Assembly: GCA_018296165.2 (NCBI GenBank)
Contig: JACKQL020000027.1
Coordinates: 124,001-188,000, forward strand
DNA: 64,000 nt
Direction: 5' to 3'
DNA from: Termitomyces sp. T153
Lineage: Eukaryota; Basidiomycota; Agaricomycetes; Agaricales; Lyophyllaceae
Part shown: positions 25,063 to 37,434 of the stretch, piece after piece
Layout of the letters: every line of letters starts with the position of its first letter
Numbering within the stretch: position 1 is the stretch's first letter
Notes under the pieces: model-generated
Told to the model about the DNA's origin: nothing
The model's database searches: none
The model's input: the letters and a program-made list of their open reading frames with translations, nothing else
Position numbers and translations under genes: made by a program

Positions 25063-25449
25063 ATGCCTCCACCCAAACAGCCGACACGCGCACAACAGCC
25101 ATCCACTTCTGGCTTCGGCAAGACCTTCACAACTCCAATAAAACATCGAGATAGGGTCAAGACGTCGACCTACGTTCAGCCTTGGGGTCAGAAGGAGGAG
25201 ATGGCAAGGCTCAGGGTGAAAATTGAAAAGCTTAAGCAGCAGGTCATAGATGAAGTTGAGCTTCCAGCCCCCATTGCTACCAAGCCTGATTTGTTATGGA
25301 TCCAAGAACCCAACCTGCTCATTGACAGCATACTCATCCTCCCTGTTGACAACTCATCCAACTCATTTATTGACAATTCCCCTGATCCCTTCATTGACAA
25401 CACACTAGGTGGTACAACTCAAGATGAGCAACACATTCCCAGGCATTGA
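25063..25449 (+). CDS. Hypothetical protein or 5' gene fragment
   Basis: An open frame of 128 codons. A basic, proline/threonine-rich start (MPPPKQPTRAQQPSTSGFGK) is followed by a short predicted coiled coil (MARLRVKIEKLKQQV) and repeated FIDN segments. The first half has normal CpG and the second half is CpG-poor, so the frame straddles the edge of the decayed region and may be a truncated gene or a transposon N-terminus. No family recognised. Expression unproven. Confidence 0.3.
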   Translation: MPPPKQPTRAQQPSTSGFGKTFTTPIKHRDRVKTSTYVQPWGQKEEMARLRVKIEKLKQQVIDEVELPAPIATKPDLLWIQEPNLLIDSILILPVDNSSNSFIDNSPDPFIDNTLGGTTQDEQHIPRH

Positions 25450-26744
25450 TGTGCTCCTATGCTGCCTAGTGCCATGCAGGAAACCAAAAAGGAAGACCTA
25501 ACACTAGTCACTAGATAGGGTAGCTGGCAGTAGGAAGTTAATAAAGAGGGCAAGTCAGTAACCATTCCAGAGAATGAGAGCTAACAGGAGTGTGGGTAAA
25601 CAAGAAGTGAAAAGAGTTGCTAATGCTAGCCTAAGTTGCTAGATGGTAATGAAGGGTTGCTAGGAAAAGGAAGAGGAAAAGAACAAAGGTGAAAGAGTTG
25701 CTAAGGAAGGGGGAACTAAGCAGTGAAAGGGAAGTTGGGGAAATAAAGGAGAAAGTGATGATAAAAGAGCTGGGGGGGAGATGAATGCAAATCAGTTGCA
25801 AGCCATAGTTGCTAGCATTGCTAAGTCAAAATAACACAAAAGGCACCCATAGTTGGTACAACATGAAATTGAAGTTGAGGTCAGCAAGACTATTGCTAAG
25901 TTGTTGTCAATGGCAAGTAAAAGAGCAAAAAGAGATCTTAAGCTAGTAAGCTTAGAGCTAGTGAGGGGGAATGGTACTCTGTTTGTTGTTTTTGGTCTCT
26001 ATGTACAGGCAGTATTTATACTGTTTGTAGGTAAAGTATAAGAAAGGAAATAGTAGTCACCACCAGTGACAGCATCTGCCAAAATGTTTATGATACATAC
26101 TAAGTGTCAGTCTGGTGACCAAGTAAAAAGTAAGCAAAGTTGATATGATGTGTAAAATTATAAATCACAAGAAAAGAGCATGTCTGATGTCAATACCTGA
26201 AGTGTAGACACTGTCCAAGTATGTTTGTAAGCTTGACAAGAAGAATGATAAGTAAGAAATCATACAACTGTCAATATATCCCTATTTGGAAAGGAGGCAG
26301 TGTTGTCACCAGGAAAGTCACTAGTGGTGGTTGCTAAGAAAGGTCTTGGCCTGGTTGTTCTAGATCCAGAGTCCAGACTTCATGTGATGTGGCTTGTGAT
26401 CAATAAGTCTTGTAGTTGCTAAAATCCCATGCAAAGGCTACATCATTCCAGATCTTGGGGCTAGGCCTCACATGCTAAGTGTCATGACTTGTGCCATCAA
26501 TATAATCAGCTGCTGTCCAATCAGAAATGCCAAAAATGGTGCTCAACAACAAGTAGGTCTTATCATCCTCCCCTATGCTAAAATCTTGACTGTCCTCAGT
26601 CAACCCAAAGTCCCATGATCACTCACTTGGTCCATATGCCTAGAGTGGTTAAAATAAAAGCAGCTAGCAATTCAGCTGAACTTCATCAACACTTCCTTCT
26701 CATTTCTTATCTACACTCTCCTCTACCATCTTAATCTTATTGCC
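25450..26744. other. CpG-depleted spacer with a possible LTR-like segment
   Basis: Rich in 'gttgctag' words, also seen near 6400-7220. A purine run then TG (GGAAAGGAGGCAGTGTTG, near 26286) resembles a polypurine tract plus LTR start. A pyrimidine-rich leader directly precedes the ATG at 26745. Boundaries cannot be proven from this window. Confidence 0.3.
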
Positions 26745-27758
26745 ATGTCCTCTGATTCTACCTCTCAAGTTGAGAAGATCACTATGGCCCACACTTTCCT
26801 CAGTCAGGTTGACCATTTGCTCTCTGTGGCCCATGCATCCTTAGTGACCAATCCTTGGTTGGCAGTGACTACTATATGCAAGACTTGGTTGCACTGGTTC
26901 AAAATGGCTGGGAGTGGCATTGAGTGGGCTGAGTTGGCAACAGTTGACAAAGAGTGTTGCCAACTATATGAGAAGTACAAGGGGGAAGATTGGATTTGAG
27001 AGTTTGATGCACCTTTGTAAATTCTTCATTTACTCCCTTGGCAACAATGTTAATGGTTTTGCTAGGCTCCTATTCCTCCTTTATTGGAGTTTTTGATGGA
27101 AGATTTGGCAGCTGGGATGACAGTGAGTGCTAGCAATGTCACCAAAGCTAGTGACACCACTAAGGTAACCTTAGCTTTTTGAGGACTTATCTCTGGATGA
27201 CCAATTCTTCTTTTAGCACCCATCATGTGAATTGGTGGTGACAATGGGGTTTGAGCATAGTGAGGGTCATGGGGGCATTGTTAGCATGAATTGTGTGGAC
27301 ATTGAGGAGGCTGGGCCCTCAACTCCAAGGTGTGTGGCTGGTGGTATTGCTAAGGGGTTGGCAGCATTGCCAAGAGTAGCAACAACCCCAAAGAGTAAAG
27401 GAAAGGGAAAGGGCAAGGCCAGAGAGGAGGAGGAGGAGGAGGAAGAAGATTTCGAGGTAAGTGTTGATCTGTTGCTAGTTCTTGGCAGTTTTTGCTAACA
27501 TTGTCACAGTAACCAGTTGAAGATTTGTTTACCAATAAGCACTTGGTGAATCTCTTACAATGGAGGAAGGCATTGACAGTAGTGGATACTGGTATGGGCA
27601 CAGGAGTCATGCTGAAGAAAGCTAAGGGTAAGTTTATAGTATTGCCTGAGGAGAGGCAGGCTTTCAAGGAGAGACAGGGAGCAGTAAGTTACTAGCAATT
27701 TTTGCTATATGTTTTGCTAACAAATTTTACCAAGTGCAACAACTGCTGGGCAGAGAAT
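26745..27758 (+). pseudogene. Unrecognised spliced gene fragment with CX2C motif, cut by LTR of element A
   Basis: Starts MSSDSTSQVEKITMAHTF with an open exon to 26999. Later pieces include a lysine-rich KGKGKGKAR stretch followed by an acidic run (near 27400-27460), a GTAAGT..CAG intron candidate (27459-27509), and MLKKAKGKFIVLPEER. A second intron candidate (about 27685-27734) leads to CNNCWA, the opening of a CX2C cysteine cluster. There the reading is broken by the LTR starting at 27759. The layout (acidic/basic tract, short introns, Cys cluster) resembles the antisense accessory gene of elements A-C but the sequence is different. Stops are present, so it is a relic. Function unknown. Confidence 0.4.
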
Positions 27759-28806
27759 TGTTAGGTTCCACTGACTATGGGGGCTCAGCTATATTAGGCA
27801 AGTCCTTACTAGGTGGATGTGATGTCCTGTGCTTATAACCTAGTGCTCTGGAAGTGGTGCAGACTAGAGGGACTTGCAAAGGGGAGCCAAGGGAAGTGGT
27901 CTGAGCAAGTCCAGAGTGGTCCAGAGAAGCCTAAGACCAGGTATATTGAATGTTGGGCTTGGGTGGGCATCAGAAACAAGTTTGTAGGTGTGCAAATAGA
28001 ATGCGGGGTAAGCAAAGGTTTCACAAACAAAGGAAGTGGAGCCGGGGTTTGACAGGGGATCAATCAAGACTGATGGGTCCCAGGGCCAAGTAAAGGGCAA
28101 GGTCTGGAGTTGTCATAAGAATGTTTGGAGGTCATAGCACATGTGTGGAGTTTGTACTGACATTGGGGGGAAGGGGCTTAGGAAAACAAAAGAAATAGAG
28201 ACAGCCAAGGTGAGATGGAGACAAGATAAGATAGAACAGAGAAAAGAAATAGATTCAAGACTAAAGACAGAAATGGAGACAGAAAGGAACACAAGACACA
28301 GGTAACCAGTTAATGTAATATCAAGACTAAGGTCATGGATGCTACTCTATGTCTTTATATACCAACTACTGGACATTCTCTGGGGGTTGGGGGTGCAATG
28401 GCAGAGTTCATTACAGCTGTGTGGGGTTGACAGGTGTCAGTTCTAATTGGAGGGCAGGCTGTGGTGACATTCTGATGGGAATGCAATCCATCCTGCAGTT
28501 GTTGGGGAGTCCTGGAGGGGTTGTGTAGGTTGCAGGAGTGGTTGGTTGACATGTGTCCAAGTCAGGGAAACTGTTGGAGGGCTTTGGGGGTTTCATAAGC
28601 AAGAGGAGGAGCTGAGAAAGCCCATAGGGGATGTGTCAGGGTTTGCTAGGAGAACATTGGGGTTTGCTGGAGAAGCATTGGAGTTAGCTGGGGTGGGCAC
28701 CATGGGTCAACAAAGGTTGGAGTGGGTTGGGGGAGCATTGGGAGGTGCTCCAGGGAGGCGGAGTGACCTGAGGGGAGGTCCAGAGGTATGGGAGTGGGTT
28801 GTGACA
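27759..28806 (-). repeat. 3' LTR of element A
   Basis: A 1048-bp LTR; on the minus strand it starts TGTCACAACCC at 28806 and ends CCTAACA at 27759. It aligns along its length with the LTRs of elements B and C. It has TATATAAA (28361-28354) and, 33 bases on, AGTCTTGATATTA (28328-28316). A purine tract (about 28820-28807, seven Gs on the minus strand) lies just inside. The partner 5' LTR is not in the window. Confidence 0.85.
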
Positions 28807-29007
28807 TCACCCCCCCTTTAGTGTTGAGACCCCCAAGATGCAGAGCAAGAGTTGGGAATTGGCAGGGGCATGAGAATTGAAGTGTAAGCAATATTGATCA
28901 AATCTGCAGCCATAGCAAAGTTGAAGCAGGATTGTTGCCCATCAAGAAGCTTTCTCAAAAAATTAAAAAGGGTCAAGGTGTACTCCAGGGCTCCCCAGAC
29001 ATATTCT

Positions 29008-30656
29008 ATGTCCTCTTCTGCATATTCCCCAGCAGTGTTAGCATTGTCCACATCATTATCAATGTCTTCTGCCCCCTCTTTCTTGGGGGAATCCAACACT
29101 TGTCAGGGCCATCAATGTGTAGAGGCCATGTACTATAGTTGTGAGTGTGGGTTTGTTTCCTCTGTATTTCTGGGATTGCTGATCAAGCTTGACAGAGTTG
29201 TCTGCAGCAGTGGCTGGCCTGTTGGGTGCTTTGTTCCAGGCCTGGCCTTGGCCCAGGAGTAGTCCAACTCATCTCTGTAGCTTCCAGAGTTGTGCAGGCA
29301 GAGGTGACACTGGAGCAGTTTGCAGAGGCCATGAGGTGGGTGAGGGTCCCCTGACCCTTGAGTGGTGCCAAGTGGTGGCTCTAGTGAGTGATCAGTATGG
29401 TCTTACCTTTTCAGAGCTAACTCATCTTCACAGTGCATGTTCTGCACTTGATGGGAAGAATGGTGTGAGTCTGAGAAGCCTGTGCTGAGGTTGTGGTAGG
29501 ACATGTCAGTATGTCTTCTGTGTCATTTGCAGCATGAAAAGTGCTCTGTTATGTTGAGTTGGTGTGCTGCCTGTATCATGGCAGAGCAAGGTTGGGGTCA
29601 AAAGTGGGTTGTGGCACAATTGGAGGAGGGGCAAAAGGGCAAGGTATTGGGGTGGGGCTCTAGAATAGAGGGCAGGGGTAGGGTGGGGCAGTCAACAATG
29701 AAGATCAGGCCCCTATGGGGTGGGTGGAGGGAGGGGGCCCCCACAATGTGCAATAAGGATAAGTAGAGGGCATCCCCATCATTAGAGGCAGGGCTGAGCA
29801 AGTGCATGCAGGGCAAGCAGGCAATGGTGGGGCCCCCGGGCCCTCATGTATATTTTAGTGAGCCCTGAGGCTCCAGTTGAGCAGTCCATAGGGACGTTGT
29901 GGTCAATTGCTGAGGCCTTCTTGCACTATCAAGTTGAGGGGTTAGAGAAGTTGCTGGCCACCTGCAAGGAGGAGGTCTGCAGGGTCAGGGAGGATAGGGA
30001 TGCAATGTGGAGGGAGTGGGATAAGGCATGGAGAGATAGGAATGCTGTGCAGAGGGACAGGAAGGTAGCTGTGGGGATGGCTGCAGAGTGGCTGTTGCAG
30101 CTGCAGGAGTTGTAGGCATGGGTGGAGCAGTTGGAGGTGTAGATGGAGGTGGCAGCACAGTGGTCAGAGGGGTTGGGGGCATGGGTGGATTAGAGGGCGT
30201 CCAATGTAGAGGTGCCCCAGGCTATGGTGGAGGTAGCAAGGCAGCGGGAGGAGTGGCTTGCTAATAAAGCAGCCTTAGAATGGTGAAAGGTACTTTGTGA
30301 GTCCTTTCTATCTCTTCTTCCTATGGAGCTGACACATTCTGACAGACTGGGTCTGGAAGCACTGTATCCTCCTTAATGGAGCATCAGTGGCACTGGGGTC
30401 CATTTATAATGGGTTGTTGAGGATGCCCAGGAATCTTGCCCTGGAGCTAGGGCAAGGGGTCATGCAGATGGGGTGTTTGCTGGTGGAGCATTGGCAGAGG
30501 ACTATAGTGGACTCCAGGGCATGGTGGGAGGTGGCAATAGATATGGGAGAGCCCCTCCTGGGATACCCAGAGGTCCTGGCAATGGTGGTGGCACAACTAG
30601 AGGTGGACATAGTAGGGAGGATAGCAGGGTTGGCTCTAGAGGAGTGGGGGGATTAG
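29008..30656 (+). pseudogene. Antisense accessory ORF of element A (two Cys clusters)
   Basis: Runs opposite to pol. Start MSSSAYSPA at 29008. A GTGAGT..CAG intron falls at the same place as in B. After it comes CX2CX6C, about 15 residues, then CX2CX6C (CLLCHLQHEKC), followed by LSWCAACIMAEQGW, a coiled-coil-like region near 29900-30115 (LEKLLATCKEEVCRVRED) and a C-terminal region (EPLLGYPEVLAMVVAQLE) to 30656. Several stops, mostly TGA/TAG where B has or implies CGA or TGG, make it non-functional. Cysteines are retained. Confidence 0.6.
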
Positions 30657-30659
30657 GGG

Positions 30660-33600
30660 GTTTCTTTTTTGGACTTGCTTTCTTGTGCTCCATGCTTGCT
30701 TGTACTCCTGTAACATTGTGTAATTCATATTAGTGTGTATATAATGCCTTCTCCAGTCATCCAGCCTGGGTGATTGAACTCTTTTTAGTGTGAAGTGAGG
30801 GGGAGGGAATAAAATACATAGGGGGTTACTCATGGGAGTTGAATCCCTAATATATCCAGAGGCAGGGGTTATGCCCACTAATGCCATCTGTGTTCATTAG
30901 TCCCAGAGGTCCCAGGGCTTGGTGGGGTGTCATTGATAGAAGTCTTGGAGTTTGTCAGGAGCTCCGTCAAGGTTTTTTCAGGGTTCCCAAGTGTTGTCCT
31001 CCAGCCCATAGCCCTTCCAATGGACCAGGTACTGAGGTTGGCTGCAGGCCAAGTGGGAGTTGAGGATTTGGTCAACTTTGTACTGATATTTGTCCTCAAC
31101 TTTGATGGGGAGTGGTCAACTGGAGCATTGTCTGGGGAAGGGGTCTGGAGCATGTCTTTTAAGGAGGTGCACATGGAAGATGAGGTGGAGGCCCTTCAGG
31201 CCTGGAGGGAGGTTGAGCTTGTGGGCATGCATTGAGACCTTCCAGAGAATCTTGAACAGGCCAAGTTGTTTGTGATTGAGCTTGATGGAGGGCCTCCAGG
31301 TCTTGAGGTTTTGTCAATCAAGCCAGACCAAGGTGCCAGGAGGCCAGTCAGGGGTGGGGTCTCATCAAGCATCAGCATGTTTGGAGTAGGCTTGATTGGT
31401 GGTGTTGATTTTGTCCCAGAGGAACTGGTGGAGGAATTGGAGTTCTTTGACAATCTCATGGGCAATGTGGGAGGGGATATCTTTGAGGGAAGGCATGAGC
31501 TGGGGGTTGTAGCCTTTGTTGGCATAGAAGGGGGAAACTCTGGTGGTAGAGTGAGGTGTATTATTGTAAGTAAACTTGGCAAGGGGGAGTTCTGCCCACC
31601 AGTTGTTCTGCAAATAGTTAATGTAGAGGCAAAGATACTGTTCCAATGTCTGGTTTACTTATTCTGTTTGTCTGTCAATCTCCACGTGGTAGGTGGTCAA
31701 TAGGTTGGTTTTTATTTTGAGCACCTTGCATAGTGATTGCCAGAAGCAGGAGACAAATAGGGGTCCATGGTTAGAGATGATGTTGTCTAGGAGTCTGTGC
31801 TTGGAGAATACATGTTTGAGGAATAGTTTGGTGAACTCTGGAGTGTTGTCAGTAGTGTGGCAGGGGATGAAGAGGGCTTGCTTGGTGAGGTGGCAGATGA
31901 CAATGAGGATTGCATCAAAGCTTTCAGAGTTGGGGAGTTCAACAATGTGATCCATTGAGATTGAGGACCAAGGGCACCAACCAATGGAGAGGAGTTTCAG
32001 CAGACTGTGAGGGCAGTGATGGGGTACTTTGGCATGGAGGCAAGATTTGCAGGCCCTTACATATCATGTGATGTCCTTCTTCATTCCTGGCCAAAAGTAA
32101 GTTTGGGAGATAAGCTGGAGAGTTTTACAAATCCCTGGGTGCCCACAGAGTTTGTGGTCATGGTGTTGCTGGAGTATGTCAATACAAATGGACTTGTAGT
32201 CTGGAGCATAGATTCATCCACTTCAGAGTAGGAGGCAGAGGTCTGGAGACAGCATGAAGGGGTTGTTGGCATTTAACTCATCAGCAGAGTTGTTTTAGGG
32301 GTCATGCTGAGTGAAGAAGGAGTCCAGGAGTGAGTTTCTGATTTGGTAGAGGATTTCTTCTTTGTTCAAAATCAGCACAGCATGTAAATGCTCAGGAGGA
32401 ATTACCACTCAATGGTTGAATGCATTCTGCTCAGCTTCAAACAACTTCTTTGGATACATGTCAGACCTCTGAGTGAGCACATTGGGCTTTGCACCGAGTT
32501 GTCCAGGTTGGTAGTGGATAGTGAAGTTGTACTTTGAGAGGGTTTTGGACCAACAAGCTTAACAGTGGCTGAGCTGTTATGTGGTCATGAAGTATTGCAA
32601 GTTGTTGTGGTTGGAGTAGACTTGAATGTGGTGTGGAGATCCTTTGAGGTAGGCCCTCCACTGATAGAAGGCTTTGATGATTGCAAGGAGTTCTTTGTCA
32701 TAGATGTCATAGTTGAGCTCCATGGAGATCATTGAGCAAGTGTAGAAAGTGACAGGGCAGAGGTCCTTGCCTCTAGAGTCTAACTAGGAAAGTATTCCAG
32801 CAATGGCATAGTTGGAGGCATCACATTTGAGTACAATTGGTAAGGAGGGGTTGAAATGGCAGAGGATTGGAGCAGAGGTAAAAGCTTCCTTGAGGAGGAG
32901 GAACATGCTTTGGCACTTGCTGTTTCAGTTCCAAGGGGTATCTTTCCACATGAGTCAGTTGAGGGGCTTGGTAATTCCAGAGTAGTTGTTGATGAATTGG
33001 CAATAGAAGTTAGCAAACCCTAGAAACAACTGTACCTCCTTGACATTCCATGGTGGGGGCCAGTTGAGGATGGCTTCAATCTTGGTGGGGTCCATGCATA
33101 CACTGTCAGGAGTGATAATAACTCTGAGGTATTTGACCTCTGTCATATGGAAAGAGCATTTCTCAGGTTTGGCATGGAGGTGGTATTCTCAGAGTCATTC
33201 TAGGACATGGCAGATGTGCCCCAGATGCTCCTCTGGAGAATTTGAGTAGATTAGGATGTTGTCCAGGTACATAATAACAAAGATGTTGTTCATGTTGTGG
33301 AAGATATTGTTCATGAAGTACTGGAAAGTGGTAGGGGAGTTAGTCATTCCAAAGGGCATTACTAGGTACTCAAAGAGGCTATAGTGGGTGTGAAAGGTGG
33401 TCTTCCATTCATGCCCCAGAGCAATCCAGACATTGTTGTAGCCAGAGTGGAGGTCTATTTTTGTGTAGATCTTGGTGCTGCAAAGCTAGTTAACAAGGTC
33501 TCTGATCAAGGGGAGAGGATACTGGTTCTTTTTAGTGACTTTGTTAAGTCTCCAGTAATCAACACAGAGTCAGAGTGATCTGTCCTTGGAGTGCTAGTGG

Positions 33601-35056
33601 CAGAGATTGATGGGCATATGAAGCCTTTGCCAAGCATGTCATTGAGGTAATTCTTCAGGGCCCAGAGTTTGATCTCAGACATATTGTAGATTTTGCCAAA
33701 TGCAGGGGAGGTGCCTTCTTTGAAATCAATCTTGTGGTCATAGGAATAGTGTGGAGGAAGTTCTTTTGCGCTTCCTTCAGAGAATACATCAACGAATTCA
33801 TGATACTCTGGAGGAACTCCTTTGTATAGGATCTGCTCCTTGGTTGTGCATTCTGGTGGGGTAGTTTCTGTGCAGAGGTATTCTTCTGGTAGGGTTGGCA
33901 TAATCTGCAGCTGGAAGGCAGAGGTGCCATCTTGTAAAATGCATGCAAAGGGGACAGCACCAATGATTTTAATGTTGAGGTCTCTGGAATTGATGAGGGT
34001 GGGCAACAGAGTCATTGCAGCTGGGTCTGGAGTGGTGGCAGGGTTGTTTGGAGAGGTTGGGCATCATTGGTTGAGGTACCATGGACCTTTGTATTGATTC
34101 CAGAGTATGTTGGAGGGCAGCCATTGTGATTTGCTTAAGGGTGACCAAGGCAGGAGTGCATTGTCTTCACCTTCTTGGTTGCCATTGAGAGTTGAAGGGC
34201 TTTGGGTTGCCCCAGAGGTGCTGGTGTTGGGGTTGGGTATGTCAGACTTTGAGATGGACTGGAGGAGGAGGAGGATAGTGGCTGCTAGACTTGCTTTGGG
34301 GCTGGGGAATTGCATGGTGAGATTCTTCCAGTTGATGTCAGGGTTGATGATGTCCTGCAGCCATGGAAGTCTGAGCATGATCAGAGCTGACAAGGGGAGC
34401 TGGGTGATGAGAAGCTGAGCCTGGAACCTTAGATCATTGTTGAGGGTGAGGGCATTGTCATGGTATTGAGTGATTCCTGTCTTGGTGGGGCTTTCATTGA
34501 AGAGTTGGAGCTTGAGGAGTTTGTCAAGATTGTTGTGTTGGAGGTCAAGCTGGCTGCTGACAAATGTGCTGGAGGCACTGCTGTTGATGAGGGTGGGGAG
34601 GACTGTGAGTGAGCCATTGAGTCAGATATTGATGACAAACAACTGCGCAGACTTTGAGCAGAGCTGCAGGGGAGTTCAGAGTTGGTCAGTCATACTTTCA
34701 GAGTTCTCAGAGAGGGGTGAGACATTGAAGAGTACTAGTGTGGAGTCGGTTAGGTTGTCCCAGTCAAGACAAAGAGTGAGGCTGGGCCAGTCAATGTGGG
34801 GTTTGGTGAAGTGGAGCTATGAGAAGCCTAGGATGACAAGAGCAGAGAGGTGTAGTTTTATAACAAGTAATCAAAGTTCTTGTTGTCATCCATTGGCAAA
34901 GGTCATAGTCATTTCCATGCAGTATGTGATATTGCCAGTAGAGGTGAGGTTGCTATCAAAGAGTTTGAGGAGGATTGGAGTGGGGAGGCATCGGAGGCAT
35001 TGAGGAGTGAGCACTGCCAGGGATTTGTCAATGAAGTTATCCATGGTGCTGCTGTT
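30660..35056 (-). pseudogene. Element A pol: protease, RT, RNase H, integrase, chromodomain
   Basis: Order on the minus strand: first protease motif changed at about 35050 (B's DSGAT reads NSSST), second protease domain near 34600-34280, RT from about 34015 with KIDLHSGY near 33460 and YLDN in place of YLDD (Asn codon 33260-33258), RNase H about 32800-32560, integrase HHCC and core about 32230-31360 (MDHIVELP, SNHGPLF, HPET-like), and a decayed chromodomain near 31050-30930. Many frameshifts and stops. A short deletion relative to B removes the end of RT motif around 33585. Confidence 0.85.
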
Positions 35057-36211
35057 GATGGTTATGATGCTCAACAACCCCATTGGCTAACAAGGAGTGA
35101 GGAGAGACAACTTCATGTTTGATACTCCTCTGCCTGCAGTATTCCTGCCATAGACTGTTCTCAAATTCACCACCACTGTTGGTCCTTATACATCTCACCT
35201 GCTGGTCCTGTTGCATCTCCACTTGAGCATCAAACAGTTCAAGGCATGTAAGCATGTTCTCTTTGGTCTTATGGGTGAGGAACCACACCTCACAATTAGC
35301 ACCAGCTTGATCAGTTGCAACCATTATAGTCATCTTTCCACCAGTAGTTTGCACATGTGTAGGACCCCACAAGTCAAACACTACCCTTTTATATGGGACA
35401 CTTTCTGGTTTGACTTCTGCATCAAATGGTCAATGGGCATGCTTGCCAAGCATGCAATCTTCACAGCGGCCACAAGTGGAGGTCTTTGTTACTTTGAGAC
35501 CCTCCACCATGTTAGAACAAATTATATTGTACAAGGTGCTTTCACCAACATGGCCTAGTCAACAGTGCCATGTTTTGAAGTCAATGGAGTGGTGTATGGA
35601 CCACATAACCATGGCTGTAGGTGGGAGTGGGACAAACTCAACAAGGACCATAGTGCCAGACATGGGATAGAGCATGAACAGCATACCATCCAGTGCATGG
35701 AGCATGGCCCCTTTTTTGCTAATGCCTAGACTAACCCCCTTACAGACAAGGGCACCAATGGATATGAGGTTGTGGTCCAACTCCAAGGCATTCAAGGCAT
35801 GAAGTGCATTATCAAGTGTCACTTTGATGGTCTTGTCACTAAACCTGACCCATTTCCACACCTTCTCACATTCTGCAATATCAAATGTGCCTTTTGCAGT
35901 GGTTCCCCATCTACAATCAGCATCAGGCTCCTAGTACATGACAAAATCCACTCTGTCTGTGAGAAAATGCCTGCTAGCCATGGAGTTGGCATATGTGATC
36001 CACACCCCATTCTTGCCATTGGTTGTCAGGGTTGAGAACACCAAGCACCAAGGATTTGCATCATTGCTAGCTGACATCACTGCAGAGTTAGCTTGGGGTG
36101 TGGTAGGAACACTCAATGTGGTGCTAGGTGTTGTTGAGTTGGTCTGGCTCTGTGCACCCACACTACAGCCTCTCTTCCACCAGTTGGGGTATTGACCCTC
36201 TGATTCCTCTC
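35057..36211 (-). pseudogene. Ty1/copia fragment: gag end, protease, pre-integrase, integrase core
   Basis: On the minus strand: the end of a gag-like region (36211-36150), a degenerate protease (WITYANSMASRHF, where DSGAS is expected), pre-integrase (KKGAMLHALDG, then a WHCRLGH-like segment near 35560) and an integrase core at 35381-35060 (FDLWGPTHVQT; RTNSGGEF instead of RTDNGGEF; NGVVEHHN). It stops in the integrase at 35057 where element A begins. A different copia family from the one at 11-13 kb. Confidence 0.8.
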
Positions 36212-36551
36212 TGTAAGGGCAACCTCCAGGAGTGGCAGCTCAATCACACAGCTAGCAGAGGAGAATCTAAAGTATATTTAGCAAGGTAATCAATGGATAC
36301 AACAGTAACTAATCACCTAGCAGAGGGGAATCCAAAGAGAAAAAGTCTAAGGATCCCTGCTGCTCAGTGCAGTGCATCAGTGGATGGCAGAAATGTGGGA
36401 ATGACTGTATAGCAGGCTGTAGCTAGTCCTAACCCTAGGGAAGTGCTCATCAGGAAACTGCAGAGAGTTCTGAGGATCTCCAGAGATCTCCAGGAGTCTG
36501 GAAAAAGCTGCAGAGATTGCCATAGAGGTCAGAAATGGTAGTTCTCTGACA
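36212..36551 (-). repeat. LTR-like tract, probably 3' LTR of chromovirus 2
   Basis: On the minus strand it starts TGTCAGAG immediately after a run of eight Gs (the polypurine-tract position of chromovirus 2) and ends CTTACA. The distal half matches 63013-63287, including GGATCC(T/C)TAGACTT-like and TGTGTGATTGAGC blocks. It also abuts copia coding sequence, so ownership by that copia is the alternative. Confidence 0.5.
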
Positions 36552-37434
36552 TTGCCCCCCCCTCTAGCATGTGGCATCTTGATGTGCAGAGTAGAAGAAG
36601 TTCCAGATTGCCTGGTCTACTGGTTAGATGGGGTAGATTCTTAGGATGGCTTGCAGAATGTTGGAGTGCCTCTAGTGGAACTCTCTAATCAGCCCCAGCA
36701 CATGCACATTCTTCTGCAGTTTCCAGGAAATGTCCTCTATTCTGTAACCTTTCCACTTCACCTTGTATTGCAGCCATCATCAGAACAGATGACTGTCCAG
36801 GATTTCCTCCACCTTGTACTCCTTGTTGTTGTTGACCACTACTGGAGGTGGCAGAGGTGCTGGGCATTGCCCCAGGATAGGATCCTGTGGGGCTGGAGTT
36901 AGCTTGACTACATTGAACACCAAGTGGAGCTGGTGCATCCCTGCAGGGAGCTGGAGTCCATAGGCCAGTGGCCTAACCTGCCATTCTACTGTGAAGAGTC
37001 TTAACTAGCAGTGCAAGAGCTTTTTTGATAGTTGGGTGGTTGTAATATCAAAGGCATCCAGATAGACTCAATCTCCAGGCTGGTACTTGGGTGCCAGGGT
37101 TCTTCCATGGTTGTAATATTTTGCCATGTCATTCTTTGCCTTTGCCAGGGCCACTTGGGCTTTCTCCTGTGACCTTCTCATCTAGTCCACAAACTTGTTT
37201 ATAGCCTCATTCTCCAATGGCCAGGCTTGGAGTTTGAAGCTCATGCACAGGTGATGTCTGGTGTCCAGAAAGAAGGGTGAAAACTAAGTGGCCACATAAA
37301 CATGGTTGTTGTACTGAAACTTGGCATCAGGGAGGAGTTTGTCCCAGTCATCCTGGCACTTATTGCATAAGAGGTGGAAGTACTGCTCAAGTTCCCAATT
37401 TACATATTTGGTCTGGCCATCAGACTGTGGGTAG
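36552..37434 (-). pseudogene. Chromovirus 2, piece 1: integrase C-terminus and chromodomain
   Basis: Chromodomain on the minus strand (EYKVEEILDS, then QYKVKWKGYRIEDISW, about 36830-36660), preceded by the integrase C-terminal linker. The sequence is interrupted at 37434 inside the integrase core. Removing element B joins it in frame to 49648 onward to give HTSTAYYPQSDGQT. CpG-depleted. Confidence 0.85.

Larger units (their letters stand above)
27759..35056 (-). mobile_element. Element A: truncated Ty3/gypsy chromovirus
   Basis: Minus-strand relative of element B holding the 3' LTR, an antisense accessory ORF and pol up to the first protease motif. It ends at about 35056, where sequence matching B stops mid-protease and copia integrase begins. 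The 5' LTR, leader ORF and gag are missing. CpG is almost completely lost compared with B. Confidence 0.85.

Noticed and set aside
25063..25449. Assignment to a KDZ-type transposase N-terminus
   Set aside because: Only general composition and a coiled coil support it; no cysteine cluster or catalytic region is visible, so I left it as hypothetical.
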